Below are positions 14,700 through 22,807 of a stretch of 47,204 nucleotides of DNA, piece by piece. This stretch comes from Verrucomicrobiota bacterium (lineage in GTDB: Bacteria > Verrucomicrobiota > Verrucomicrobiia > Opitutales > Opitutaceae). Numbering within the stretch: position 1 is the first letter of the stretch; each line of letters starts with the position of its first letter. A program made the translations under genes and the position numbers. The notes under the pieces are model-generated. The model was not told the DNA's origin. It saw only the letters and a program-made list of their open reading frames with translations, and ran no database searches. The stretch is taken from assembly GCA_016209255.1 (NCBI GenBank), contig JACQWL010000222.1, positions 1-47,204 on the forward strand, written 5' to 3'.

Positions 14700-14807
14700 G
14701 TGGGCAACTTGTCGCGGGCGGGGTCGTGAGTCGAGCGCGGCGGCATCGGAAAAGTTCGCTTGGTTTTTTTGGGATTCTCGTGCTTCCTGTCGCCACGTCA
14801 CCGACCG

Positions 14808-15485
14808 ATGCTGAATATTTTCGAGTTGAAGAAATCGTTCGTTTCGCCCGACGGCGAGCGCGTCGAGATTTTGCATGTGCCGGCGTTCACGCTGGGCGCG
14901 GGCGAACTGCTGGCCCTGCGGGGCGAGAGCGGGTCGGGAAAAACGACGTTTCTGAATTTGATTGCCGGCATCCTGGCGGCGGACACCGGGCGCGTGACGA
15001 TCGAGGGGGCCGAGATGACGGCGCTCAGCGAGCCCGGGCGCGACCGGTTGCGGGCGGCAAAGCTGGGGTACATTTTTCAGGCCTTCAACCTGCTCCAGGG
15101 CTACACGGTTTTGGAAAACGTGGTGCTGGGGATGGCATTCGGGCCGCGCGGGGCGGACCGCGCCCACGCGCGCGCGATGCTCGAGCGGGTGGGGCTCGGG
15201 CACCGGCTGGATCATTTTCCCGGGCAGCTCTCGAGCGGGCAGCAGCAACGTGTGGCGGTCGCGCGGGCGCTGGTGAACCGGCCGAAGCTCGTGCTGGCCG
15301 ACGAGCCGACGGGCAATCTCGACCGGAAACATGCCCGCGAGTCGCTGGCGCTCATTGGCGAGGTGTGCCGGGAGCACGGCGCGGCGCTGCTGCTCGTGAG
15401 CCACAATGAAGAGACGCTCGGGCACTTCGAGCAGAGGAGCGACTTCGCGGACATCAACCGCGCGCTGAACGAGACGGCGAAATGA
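14808..15485 (+). CDS. ABC transporter ATP-binding protein (LolD/MacB type)
   Basis: A 225-residue ATPase. Walker A GESGSGKTT begins at residue 39, the Q-loop is FQAFNL, the signature LSSGQQQRVAVARAL and Walker B LVLADEPTGNLD are complete, and the switch His lies in LVSHNEE. This belongs to the LolD/MacB/FtsE branch that powers FtsX-type permeases working on the periplasm or outer membrane rather than by substrate pumping. The ATG at 14808 (MLNIFELKKSF) is preferred over an earlier in-frame start with no family match. It is first in a three-gene unit with an FtsX-type permease and a DUF3299 protein; a palindromic repeat sits between the first two. Confidence 0.92.
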   Translation: MLNIFELKKSFVSPDGERVEILHVPAFTLGAGELLALRGESGSGKTTFLNLIAGILAADTGRVTIEGAEMTALSEPGRDRLRAAKLGYIFQAFNLLQGYTVLENVVLGMAFGPRGADRAHARAMLERVGLGHRLDHFPGQLSSGQQQRVAVARALVNRPKLVLADEPTGNLDRKHARESLALIGEVCREHGAALLLVSHNEETLGHFEQRSDFADINRALNETAK

Positions 15486-15502
15486 ACGCCCCACGCGTCG
15501 AA

Positions 15503-15640
15503 GAAGCTCCAAGCTCCAACATCCAAGCTCCAATGAAGCTCCAAGAACCGATCATCAATTGCGTTGCGGGCACGGGTTTTCGAGCTTGGGAGTTTGAAGT
15601 TTCATTGGGATTTGGAGCTTGGGATTTGGAGCTTTTTTCG
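15503..15640. repeat. GCTCCAA-type palindromic intergenic element
   Basis: The left arm (15503-15545) repeats GCTCCAA several times (AAGCTCCAAGCTCCAAC, CCAAGCTCCAATGAAGCTCC). The right arm (15581-15640) carries the complementary TTGGAGCTTGGGATTTGGAG pattern and ends in GCTTTTTTCG. The whole folds as one long imperfect hairpin of about 140 bp. Elements of this TTGGAGCTTGG type are a familiar dispersed intergenic repeat in environmental bacteria. It splits the ATPase and permease genes and could attenuate transcription between them. Confidence 0.7.
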
Positions 15641-15651
15641 TCCGCAAACGC

Positions 15652-16857
15652 ATGACCTTGCCTCTGATAATTTATCGCTCGCTGCGGCAGCACGCCCTCT
15701 CGACCGTCGTGACGGCGGGCAGCATCGCGCTCGCCTGCGGGCTGCTGATGTGTGTGTGGATGGTGAAGACGCAGTCGCAGACCGCGTTCACCCAGACGAC
15801 CACGGGATTCGACGCCGTGCTCGGGGCGCGCGGCTCGAAGCTGCAGCTCGTGCTCAACGCGATTTTCCACCTCGAGGCCTCGCCGGGCAACCTGGCCTAC
15901 GCCGACTACGAGGCGATCAAGCGCCACCCGGCGGTGAAGGCGGCGATCCCGATCGCGGTGGGGGATAATCTCCGCGGCTACCGGCTCGTCGGCACGGTGC
16001 CGGAGCTTTTTGAACAAGTGGAATATTCGCCGGGCCGGAAATTTGTGCTGCAGGCGGGCGGAAAACTCTTTCGGCCCGACGCGAAGGAGGCGGTGGTGGG
16101 TGCGTTCGCGGCGGAGCGGCTGAGACTGAAAGTGGGCAGTACGTTTCGACCCTTCCACGGGCTGGCCTTTGACCCGAAGAGCGAGCACACGGATGCCTAT
16201 GTCGTAACCGGCATTCTCGCGCAGACGAACACGCCCACGGATCGCGTGATTTGGATTCCGTTGCGTGGGATCCAGACGATGAGCGGGCACGACGCCAGGA
16301 CGGCGACCGACGTGAGCGCCGTGCTGGTGCAGCTCCGCACCGCGAGCGCGGGCTTCATGCTCGACCTGATGTACAACAAGCAGGGCAACCGGCTGACGCT
16401 GGCCTATCCGGTGGGAGCGATCATCGCGGAACTGTTCAGCAAGATCTCGTGGTTCGACCAGGTGCTGGCGCTCGTGGCGTATCTGGTTGCCCTGGTGGCG
16501 GCGGGATCCGTGCTGACGAGCATCTACAACTCGATGAGCGCGCGGGGGCGTGACCTCGCCATCCTGCGCGCACTGGGCGCGCAGCGGCGGACGATTTTCG
16601 GCGCGGTCGTCGCGGAAGCGGCGTGCATCGGCTTGCTCGGCGCCGCGGCGGGCTATGTCATTTACTTCGCGCTGGTCACGGGCGTGGCGGGCGTGATTCG
16701 CGCCCAGACCGGCGTCGTCCTCAACGTCATGGCGCAGCATCCGGTGATGTGGCTCTGCCCGCTGGCGATGATCGCATTGTGCGCGCTGGGCGGCATCGTG
16801 CCGGCGTTCAAGGCGTATCGCACGCCGGTGGCGGAGACGCTCGCACCGGTGTCGTAG
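15652..16857 (+). CDS. ABC transporter permease (FtsX/MacB type)
   Basis: A 401-residue permease starting MTLPLIIYRSLRQHALST. One membrane segment lies near the N-terminus (STVVTAGSIALACGLLMCVWMV), then a large periplasmic domain of about 220 residues, then three segments in the C-terminal third (VLALVAYLVALVAAGSVL, ACIGLLGAAAGYVIYFALV, WLCPLAMIALCALGGIV). The RGRDLAILRALGA motif before the third segment is the coupling-helix region typical of FtsX-like permeases. It should form a dimer with the preceding ATPase. It is separated from it by 166 bp containing a palindromic repeat. Substrate unknown; the DUF3299 partner suggests a metal- or lipoprotein-related role. Confidence 0.88.
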   Translation: MTLPLIIYRSLRQHALSTVVTAGSIALACGLLMCVWMVKTQSQTAFTQTTTGFDAVLGARGSKLQLVLNAIFHLEASPGNLAYADYEAIKRHPAVKAAIPIAVGDNLRGYRLVGTVPELFEQVEYSPGRKFVLQAGGKLFRPDAKEAVVGAFAAERLRLKVGSTFRPFHGLAFDPKSEHTDAYVVTGILAQTNTPTDRVIWIPLRGIQTMSGHDARTATDVSAVLVQLRTASAGFMLDLMYNKQGNRLTLAYPVGAIIAELFSKISWFDQVLALVAYLVALVAAGSVLTSIYNSMSARGRDLAILRALGAQRRTIFGAVVAEAACIGLLGAAAGYVIYFALVTGVAGVIRAQTGVVLNVMAQHPVMWLCPLAMIALCALGGIVPAFKAYRTPVAETLAPVS

Positions 16858-16951
16858 GTGCGAACGTGCGCGAAGCCGCTCGCGCCGCGCTTGGCACGTT
16901 GCCAAAAAACGCTTTGACGAAACTGCGGCGGCGAATACTTTATGGGCCAAT

Positions 16952-17521
16952 ATGAATTCGTTACGCCCCGCGATTCTCCCCCTTGCCGTCGCAACCTTGT
17001 GTGTGGGCAGCCTGGTCTGGGCGGCGGACTCGCCGTCGGGCGGCGCCGCGGCGAAGCCGGCGGCCGCGCCAACGGTCAATCTATCCGCCCTCGAAATGGA
17101 CAACGGCTACGTGAAGCTCGGGTTCGAGCAGCTGGCCTCGTACGAGTTCAACCCGCCGGCCTTCGATCCCGCGGCGAACCCCAATGCGAAACCGCCGACC
17201 GGTGAGGAGCAGATTCCCGCGGTCGTCAAAGCGTGGAACGGCAAGAAGGCCGTCATCACCGGTTTCATGGTCCCGGTGAAGATGGACAAGGGCCTCGTCA
17301 CGGAATTTCTGCTCATGCGCAACACCATGTCCTGCTGCTTCGGCGCCGTGCCCAACATGAACGAGTGGGTGGTCGTCAAGATGAAGAAGGGCGTGCAGCC
17401 GCTGATGGACCTGCCCGTGTCGTTTTATGGCGAACTCAAGGTCGGCGCCATGTTCGAGAACGGCTACATGACCGGGCTCTACGAACTCGAGGCGGAGCGG
17501 ATGGGCGCCGTCGAGGGCTAA
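16952..17521 (+). CDS. DUF3299-type exported protein
   Basis: A 189-residue protein with a signal peptide (PAILPLAVATLCVGSLVWAA) and the DUF3299 pattern: LVTEFLLMRNTMSCCFGAVPNMNEWV with a Cys-Cys pair near residue 129, VKMKKGVQPLMDLPVSFYG, and a C-terminal LYELEAERM. Proteins of this type are found beside ABC transporters of the FtsX class, including the zinc-regulated zrg genes of Vibrio as I recall. It is third in the unit and probably acts in the periplasm as a partner of the transporter. The Cys pair could bind metal; that is inference. Its stop overlaps that of the opposing ACT gene by a few bases. Confidence 0.8.
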   Translation: MNSLRPAILPLAVATLCVGSLVWAADSPSGGAAAKPAAAPTVNLSALEMDNGYVKLGFEQLASYEFNPPAFDPAANPNAKPPTGEEQIPAVVKAWNGKKAVITGFMVPVKMDKGLVTEFLLMRNTMSCCFGAVPNMNEWVVVKMKKGVQPLMDLPVSFYGELKVGAMFENGYMTGLYELEAERMGAVEG

Positions 17522-17973
17522 CGCGCGATGTCACGCTGCGTCAGGATCCGGAAGCCCAGCTGGCTGAGCGCTTGCGCGGCAACGTCGTCATCCTCGGCAT
17601 GGATGGCGAGAGCGGACCGGCCTTCGGGCCGTTTGATGAAACTGTAGAGGTAGTGGACGTTGATTTCCGCCTCGAATAATGCGGCGAGCACGGCCTTCAG
17701 CTGCGACTCGTCGTTCAGTTCGACGGCGAGCACATCGCGCTCCACGTAGGGAAAATCATTGTTGACCATCAGCTCGCGCGCCTTGTCGGGATCGTCGGCG
17801 ATGAGGCGCACGATCGCGCTGTCCGTCGCATCCAGCACGGTGAGGCCCATGACGTGGACGTTGTTCTGCTTCAGCAGCGCGATGAGATCGTAGAGCCGGC
17901 CGAGGCGATTCTCGGCGAACACGGAGAACTGTTTCACGGGATCGTTCGCGGTCATGCTGATCTGGGCGGCCAT
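17518..17973 (-). CDS. Tandem ACT-domain protein
   Basis: A protein of about 151 residues with two ACT domains: residues about 15-75 (KQFSVFAENRLGRLYDLIAL) and 85-145 (QLKAVLAALFEAEINVHYLYSF). Stand-alone tandem ACT proteins bind small ligands, usually amino acids, and act as regulators; the target is unknown. The start is uncertain: ATG at 17973 (MAAQISMT) or at 17955 (MTANDPVKQF), neither with a strong ribosome-binding site. It converges with the DUF3299 gene and is divergent from the CDF transporter. Confidence 0.8.
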   Translation of the reverse strand: MAAQISMTANDPVKQFSVFAENRLGRLYDLIALLKQNNVHVMGLTVLDATDSAIVRLIADDPDKARELMVNNDFPYVERDVLAVELNDESQLKAVLAALFEAEINVHYLYSFIKRPEGRSALAIHAEDDDVAAQALSQLGFRILTQRDIAR

Positions 17974-18046
17974 GAGAAACGAGACGATTGAGTGGAAAAC
18001 CCATCGGGTCAATTGCTTGCTCGCGCGGGGCTCGCGGCCCTCAATA

Positions 18047-18967
18047 ATGGGAATCGTGCCTGCCGCACCGCCGTCAAACTTACACGCCGCCGCCCAGCGC
18101 ACCGCGGAAAACGGGGCGCGGCTGGTCCTGCGCGGCATCGCGCTCAATGCGGTGCTCGCGGCGGCCAAATTTGCGGGCGGCATTTTCGGCAATACCTATG
18201 CGTTGATTGCGGACGGAGCGGAATCGACGCTGGACATTTTTTCGTCGCTCCTCGTGTGGGCGGGATTTCGCGTCGCGGCGCGGCCGCCGGATGCGGACCA
18301 CCCCTATGGCCACGGCAAAGCCGAGCCGCTGTCCGCCCTGGCGGTGGCGGTGTTCATTTTTCTGATGGCGGGCTGGATCGCCGTGCACGCGGTGCGTGAA
18401 ATCATCACGCCGCACGAGGGGCCGGCGTGGTGGACCCTGCTGGTGCTTGCCGGGGTCATCGCGACGAAGATGTGGTTCTCGCGGCGGATGGGTGCGGCCG
18501 GCGAGGAGGCGGGCAGCACCGCGCTCGGGGTCGAGGCGCTGCACCATTGGTCGGATGCGATGACGTCGGCCGCGGCCTTCGTCGGCATCTCCATCGCCTT
18601 GTGGGGCGGCAAGGGCTGGGAATCGGCCGACGATTGGGCCGCGCTTTTCGCCTGCGCGATCATCGCCTTCAATGGTGCGGGCATGATGGGCAGGGCGCTC
18701 GGCGACGTGATGGACTCGGCGGTCGCGGCGCGATTCGAGAACGAGGTGCGTGCCCTCGCGCTCGGCGTGCCGGGGGTCGCCGCGCTCGACAAGGTGCGCG
18801 TGCGCAAGAGCGGGCTCAGTTATCTCGTCGACATCCAGGTGCGGGTGGACGGCGATCTCTCGGTGCGCGCGGGCCACGCCATCGCCCACGCCGTCAAAGA
18901 CGCGCTCACCGCGTCGCCGCCGCATCGGATCAGCGATGTGACGGTGCACGTGGAGCCGGTGAAGTGA
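18047..18967 (+). CDS. Cation diffusion facilitator family metal transporter
   Basis: A 306-residue CDF protein with six predicted membrane segments and a cytoplasmic C-terminal domain (about 225-306). Metal-site motifs are ALIADGAESTLDI in the second segment and HHWSDAMTS (H-x-x-x-D) in the fifth, and HPYGHGKAE is the conserved loop after segment two. CDF proteins export divalent metals such as Zn, Fe or Mn using the proton gradient. The ATG at 18047 (MGIVPAAPP) is chosen because earlier in-frame starts would overlap the divergent ACT gene. The neighbouring ABC/DUF3299 genes may also concern metals. Confidence 0.9.
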   Translation: MGIVPAAPPSNLHAAAQRTAENGARLVLRGIALNAVLAAAKFAGGIFGNTYALIADGAESTLDIFSSLLVWAGFRVAARPPDADHPYGHGKAEPLSALAVAVFIFLMAGWIAVHAVREIITPHEGPAWWTLLVLAGVIATKMWFSRRMGAAGEEAGSTALGVEALHHWSDAMTSAAAFVGISIALWGGKGWESADDWAALFACAIIAFNGAGMMGRALGDVMDSAVAARFENEVRALALGVPGVAALDKVRVRKSGLSYLVDIQVRVDGDLSVRAGHAIAHAVKDALTASPPHRISDVTVHVEPVK

Positions 18968-19270
18968 CGGGCCCATGCTGTTGGGACACGAACCAGGAGT
19001 GAAGATTCGGTGCGGGGTGGGCCGGGCGCTCCGCGCGCGGCTGTTCTTCCCTTCTATGGTTCGTTCCACGCCGAGGCCGCGCGACGCAGCGCCCGCCCAC
19101 CTTTAAGACTGCCGCTGTTTCCCCGGAGCCGGCGGCGAACGTCCTTGGGAGAATCAATTATGGCTGGAGGCTCGCCCTCGCGCCCGATATCGGCCACTCT
19201 GCCAAGGACCGGGCCCCTTTTGCGGCCCAGGCTCACTTTTCCGAATGAGGATTTCCAACCAAGCGAAACC
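18968..19270. other. Leader region of the TonB-dependent receptor
   Basis: About 300 bp without a supported gene. It should contain the receptor promoter and 5' UTR. G/C-rich partial symmetry is visible around 19110-19140 (GCCGCTGTTTCCCCGGAGCC then GGCGGC), but I cannot assign it to a known riboswitch. Confidence 0.5.
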
Positions 19271-22200
19271 ATGAACTCGAAACCTGCTCCCCAAAAAAAT
19301 CCGGTCGTGCGCGCCCTGCTCATGACCCTGGCCGTCGCCGCTCCCGCGGCGCTGGCGCAAACCGCCGCTGTCCCGCTAACGAGGGATGGCCCGAAGACCA
19401 ACGAGGTCGTTCAACTCGACACCTTCAGCGTTACCGGCTCCAACATCAGGCGGCTCGAGATCGAAAAAGTTCTGCCCGTCACCGTCTTCGATTCGTCTGC
19501 CATCGAAGTGCGCGATGCCTCGCAGCCGTCCGACTTGCTCACCGCGCTCCCGCAGGTCACCGGCCTGCCGGGCAACGAGACGGCCACGCTCGGTGCGACC
19601 GCTCGCGGCGACAATGCCACCGTCTCGCTCCGCGGCATCCCCTCGAGCAACACCTTGATGCTGCTCAACGGTCGCCGCCTCGTGCCGCATCCGATCAGCC
19701 AGGGGGAGGCCGGGGTGCCCACGCTTTCGACCAATGTCAACCAGCTGCCGAATCGTGGACTCGATCGGATTGAGGTACTGCGCGACGGCGCGTCTTCCAT
19801 CTATGGCACCGACGCCGTGGCTGGCGTCGTGAATTATATGACGAAGAAAGATCTGCGCGGCACCGAACTCTCGCTGCGTTACGGGCAGACGCGCTATCGC
19901 GACGGCGCGGAAATTCGCGCGACCCTCACCCACGGCCTGGACTTCGCGAAGGGCAGGGGACGGGCGATGTTCACCGCCGACTTCTACAACCGGAAGGCGA
20001 TGTATGTCCGCGACCGGCCCTTTGCCGCCGAAGCTGACAACAGCAGCCGTGCGCCGGCACCCTGGAACGTCGCGACCAACACCACCTTCAACCTCCGCTC
20101 CGCCACGACCGAATACGGCAATTTCGTGCTCGGCACGCCCGGCCCCGTGAATTCGTTCGGCGCCGTCACGTCTTTTGCCGGAGCGCGTCCCGCCGGAGTG
20201 CCCGCGACCCTCGCGGCCGCTTCAGGGGCGTTTTTCCTCGCGCCCAATGCCACTGGCGGCATCCAGTTTCTCACCACCACGCCGAGCCGCGCTGGTGTCA
20301 CGCATGACTATTACTGGAACAACAACGCCTACCGCGTCATCCAGCCGGAGTCCACGCGGGGCAACCTCTTTGCCCATGCCGAATACGATCTCAACGACCG
20401 CCTCACGGCGTTTTCCGACGTGAGCGTTTATCAGGCGCGGTCCATCACCTACCGCGAACCCGACGGCATCACGCAGAGCACGGACGGTTTCGTCATCGTG
20501 CCCGTGACGAACCCCTTCAATCCCTTTGGCAACCGCTTTTGGTCCACGACCGGCGCGCCCAACCCCGATGGCACCCCGCGGCTTACCGGCACCCCCGCGG
20601 CGGTTTCCATCTCCAACAAGCGGCTTACTGACCTGCCCGACCGCACCTCCGCGGTGACCAATTCCGTTTATCGCGGCGTCGTCGGCCTGCGGGGGAAGCT
20701 GTCCGGCTCGTGGACGTGGGAGGCCGCGTTGCTCTACTCGGCCGCGCGCGTCATCGACCACGAAGCGGGTCCGAGCCGGAAAAGCCTCCTCATCCAAGCG
20801 ATCAACCAGACCGATCCGGCGAGGGCGTTCAATCCGTTCACCCGCACCTTCGCCGTGCAAAACGGCGCCCTCGTCGTCACCGGCCCCTACCGGAATCCCG
20901 GCAGCGTGATCTCCACCTTCAGTTCGGAGTTCATTCGCAACGGCATCACCAAGCTGGGCAGCGGCGATGTCCGCGCGTCGGGCGACGTGCTGCCCGTCTG
21001 GGGCGGCAACGCCATCGGCGGCGCGTTCGGCGGCGAGTTTCGGTACGAGGGGTACGATGATTACCGCCCGCCCTACGCCGGGCTGAATCCACCTGGCTCC
21101 GGCCTCGATCCGGTCGCGAACGACTTCCTCGGATTCTCGCCCAACTCCGACACGCACGGCAACCGGCACGTCGCCGCCGCCTACGTCGAAGCGGTCGTCC
21201 CGCTCGTCGGCCGGAAATTCACGCTGCCTCTCATCCAGTCGTTCGAACTGGCCGCCTCCGCGCGTTACGAGAGTTACACGGATTTCGGCGACACGACCAA
21301 GCCGAAGTATGGGGCGAACTGGCGCCCCGTCTCGTGGATGATGGTGCGCGGTTCCTACAACCAGGGCTTCCACGCGCCCAATCTCGCCCAACTTTTCACC
21401 GGCACGCTCATCCGCACTGTCACGGGCAGCAACGACACCTACCGCAACGCGGTCACGGGCCTGCCGACCGACGGACCGTCCAACCGCCGCAGCGTCGCCT
21501 CGGGCAACCGCGACCTTCAGCCCGAGCTGTCCACCGGCAAGTCGGTCGGCCTCGTTCTCGAGATGCCGAAGATCAAGGGCCTTTCTCTCTCCATCGACTA
21601 CTGGGAAATCAATCAGACGAACGTGATCGCTTCCGGCGGCGGCATTCCGGACGACACGGCGGCACTGCAAGTCGCCACGCAGGCCGCGCTTGCCGCCGGC
21701 ACGGCCATCGGCGCCATCGACCTCGGCTCCGGCACCGCCAGCTACAAAGGAGATCCTTCCGTCGTCCGGCTGGCGATCACGCAGGCTGACCGGGACTTCT
21801 TCGCCGCCTACAACGCCCGGCAGGTGGCCGGCAACCAGCGCGCGGTGGTCGGCGCGATCGACATCATCCGCACGACCTACTTCAACAAGTCGCAGCAGTT
21901 CGTGAACGGGTTCGATTTCGACGTGAACTACGTCCTCCCGCGGCTGGCGCTCGGCAACGTCACCTGCAACACGAACTGGACGCTGCTGAACGATTTTCAC
22001 GCCTACAACGCGCCTGGCGCGCCCCGCACCGAATACCGCGGCACCAATAGCGCCAACGTCGGTGGCTCCTCCCCGAAGTGGCGTGGCTCGGCCACATTGA
22101 GCTGGCGCCGGAAGGCCTGGGGCGCGGGCCTGGGCTTCTATTACATCGGACGCTACACTGATGTGAACGCGACCACCACGCAGGTTATCTACAATTCGCT

Positions 22201-22474
22201 CGGCGCCCCGGGCTACATCCAGCCCGTGTTTAACAATGGCGCCTATTCCTACCGCTACGTCGTCCACGACTCAAAGTCGTCCAACGCGTATTTGACCTAC
22301 CGCGTTTCCGCGAGGAACCGGTATCTCAACGACACGAACATCCGCGTCGGCGTGAACAACGTGCTCGACGCCCAGCCGCCGCTGTCGGCCGACTCGCGCG
22401 GCTACGACGTTTCGGTCTACAACACGATGGCCCGCGGTCGCACCTACAGCCTGCAGGTGACAAAGAAGCTGTGA
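19271..22474 (+). CDS. TonB-dependent receptor
   Basis: A 1067-residue outer-membrane receptor. The ATG at 19271 gives a signal peptide (VVRALLMTLAVAAPAALA) followed by EVVQLDTFSVTGSNIRR, a TonB-box-like segment and the usual start of the plug. The plug (about 60-200) shows DLLTALPQVTGLP, VSLRGIPSSNTLMLLNGRRL and RIEVLRDGASSIYGTDAVAGVVN. The rest is a beta-barrel with alternating aromatic strands and a C-terminal RGRTYSLQVTKKL. Such receptors import siderophores, oligosaccharides or peptides using TonB energy; the ligand cannot be told. It is followed by a GGCGGGTC hairpin and a convergent small gene. No partner surface lipoprotein gene lies beside it. Confidence 0.93.
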   Translation: MNSKPAPQKNPVVRALLMTLAVAAPAALAQTAAVPLTRDGPKTNEVVQLDTFSVTGSNIRRLEIEKVLPVTVFDSSAIEVRDASQPSDLLTALPQVTGLPGNETATLGATARGDNATVSLRGIPSSNTLMLLNGRRLVPHPISQGEAGVPTLSTNVNQLPNRGLDRIEVLRDGASSIYGTDAVAGVVNYMTKKDLRGTELSLRYGQTRYRDGAEIRATLTHGLDFAKGRGRAMFTADFYNRKAMYVRDRPFAAEADNSSRAPAPWNVATNTTFNLRSATTEYGNFVLGTPGPVNSFGAVTSFAGARPAGVPATLAAASGAFFLAPNATGGIQFLTTTPSRAGVTHDYYWNNNAYRVIQPESTRGNLFAHAEYDLNDRLTAFSDVSVYQARSITYREPDGITQSTDGFVIVPVTNPFNPFGNRFWSTTGAPNPDGTPRLTGTPAAVSISNKRLTDLPDRTSAVTNSVYRGVVGLRGKLSGSWTWEAALLYSAARVIDHEAGPSRKSLLIQAINQTDPARAFNPFTRTFAVQNGALVVTGPYRNPGSVISTFSSEFIRNGITKLGSGDVRASGDVLPVWGGNAIGGAFGGEFRYEGYDDYRPPYAGLNPPGSGLDPVANDFLGFSPNSDTHGNRHVAAAYVEAVVPLVGRKFTLPLIQSFELAASARYESYTDFGDTTKPKYGANWRPVSWMMVRGSYNQGFHAPNLAQLFTGTLIRTVTGSNDTYRNAVTGLPTDGPSNRRSVASGNRDLQPELSTGKSVGLVLEMPKIKGLSLSIDYWEINQTNVIASGGGIPDDTAALQVATQAALAAGTAIGAIDLGSGTASYKGDPSVVRLAITQADRDFFAAYNARQVAGNQRAVVGAIDIIRTTYFNKSQQFVNGFDFDVNYVLPRLALGNVTCNTNWTLLNDFHAYNAPGAPRTEYRGTNSANVGGSSPKWRGSATLSWRRKAWGAGLGFYYIGRYTDVNATTTQVIYNSLGAPGYIQPVFNNGAYSYRYVVHDSKSSNAYLTYRVSARNRYLNDTNIRVGVNNVLDAQPPLSADSRGYDVSVYNTMARGRTYSLQVTKKL

Positions 22475-22483
22475 CGGCAGTAG

Positions 22484-22502
22484 GGCGGGTCTTCGACCCG
22501 CC
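22484..22502. terminator. Hairpin after the TonB-receptor gene
   Basis: GGCGGGTC-TTC-GACCCGCC, a perfect 8-bp stem with a 3-nt loop 10 bp after the receptor stop. There is no T-run. It sits between two convergent genes and may serve both, or it may be one copy of the common intergenic GGCGGGTCnnnGACCCGCC repeat. Confidence 0.5.
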
Positions 22503-22510
22503 GAAATCTT

Positions 22511-22678
22511 CTACTCCGCGAGTTTCTGCGCCAGCTTCCAGCCGGCGTACACCCCGGCCACGCTCCCCACGCCGCTCAATACGAATGCCCAGCCGAAACC
22601 GAGGTCGAGCGCATCGCCGATCGCCCAGCCACCGTAGCCGCCGACCGTCGTGCCGACAAGAATACAGAGCTTGGTCAC
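22511..22678 (-). CDS. Small glycine-rich membrane protein
   Basis: A 55-residue protein from a GTG at 22678. It has two short hydrophobic segments rich in small residues (LCILVGTTVGGYGGWAIG and FGWAFVLSGVGSVAGVYAGW) and a basic tail (KLAQKL). The G-x-x-x-G spacing suggests tight helix packing in the inner membrane. I recall similar very short proteins in Verrucomicrobiota but know no function. The frame is convincing because it is hydrophobic throughout, ends cleanly and fills the gap between two plus-strand genes. Confidence 0.6.
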   Translation of the reverse strand: MTKLCILVGTTVGGYGGWAIGDALDLGFGWAFVLSGVGSVAGVYAGWKLAQKLAE

Positions 22679-22807
22679 CGTGCCACCATGGCCGGGTTGC
22701 CGGCCGACGCGAGGCCCTAATGGCCGGCTCACGCCAGCTTCTTCCACGCCCACCCTCCGGGCTTTCCCGTTTACTCCGCCCCCGCCATTTCGATACCGTC
22801 CGCCGCC

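Noticed and set aside
15454-17103. Reverse-strand frame across the ABC permease, including the text IGSWSFIGAWMLELGAS
   Set aside because: The striking text comes from the GCTCCAA palindromic element and the rest is antisense to the permease.
20222-22267. 680-codon open frame antisense to the TonB-dependent receptor
   Set aside because: Composition is that of a GC-rich shadow (Val-Asp-Arg-Gly runs), with no motif and no start signal. The receptor frame explains the region.
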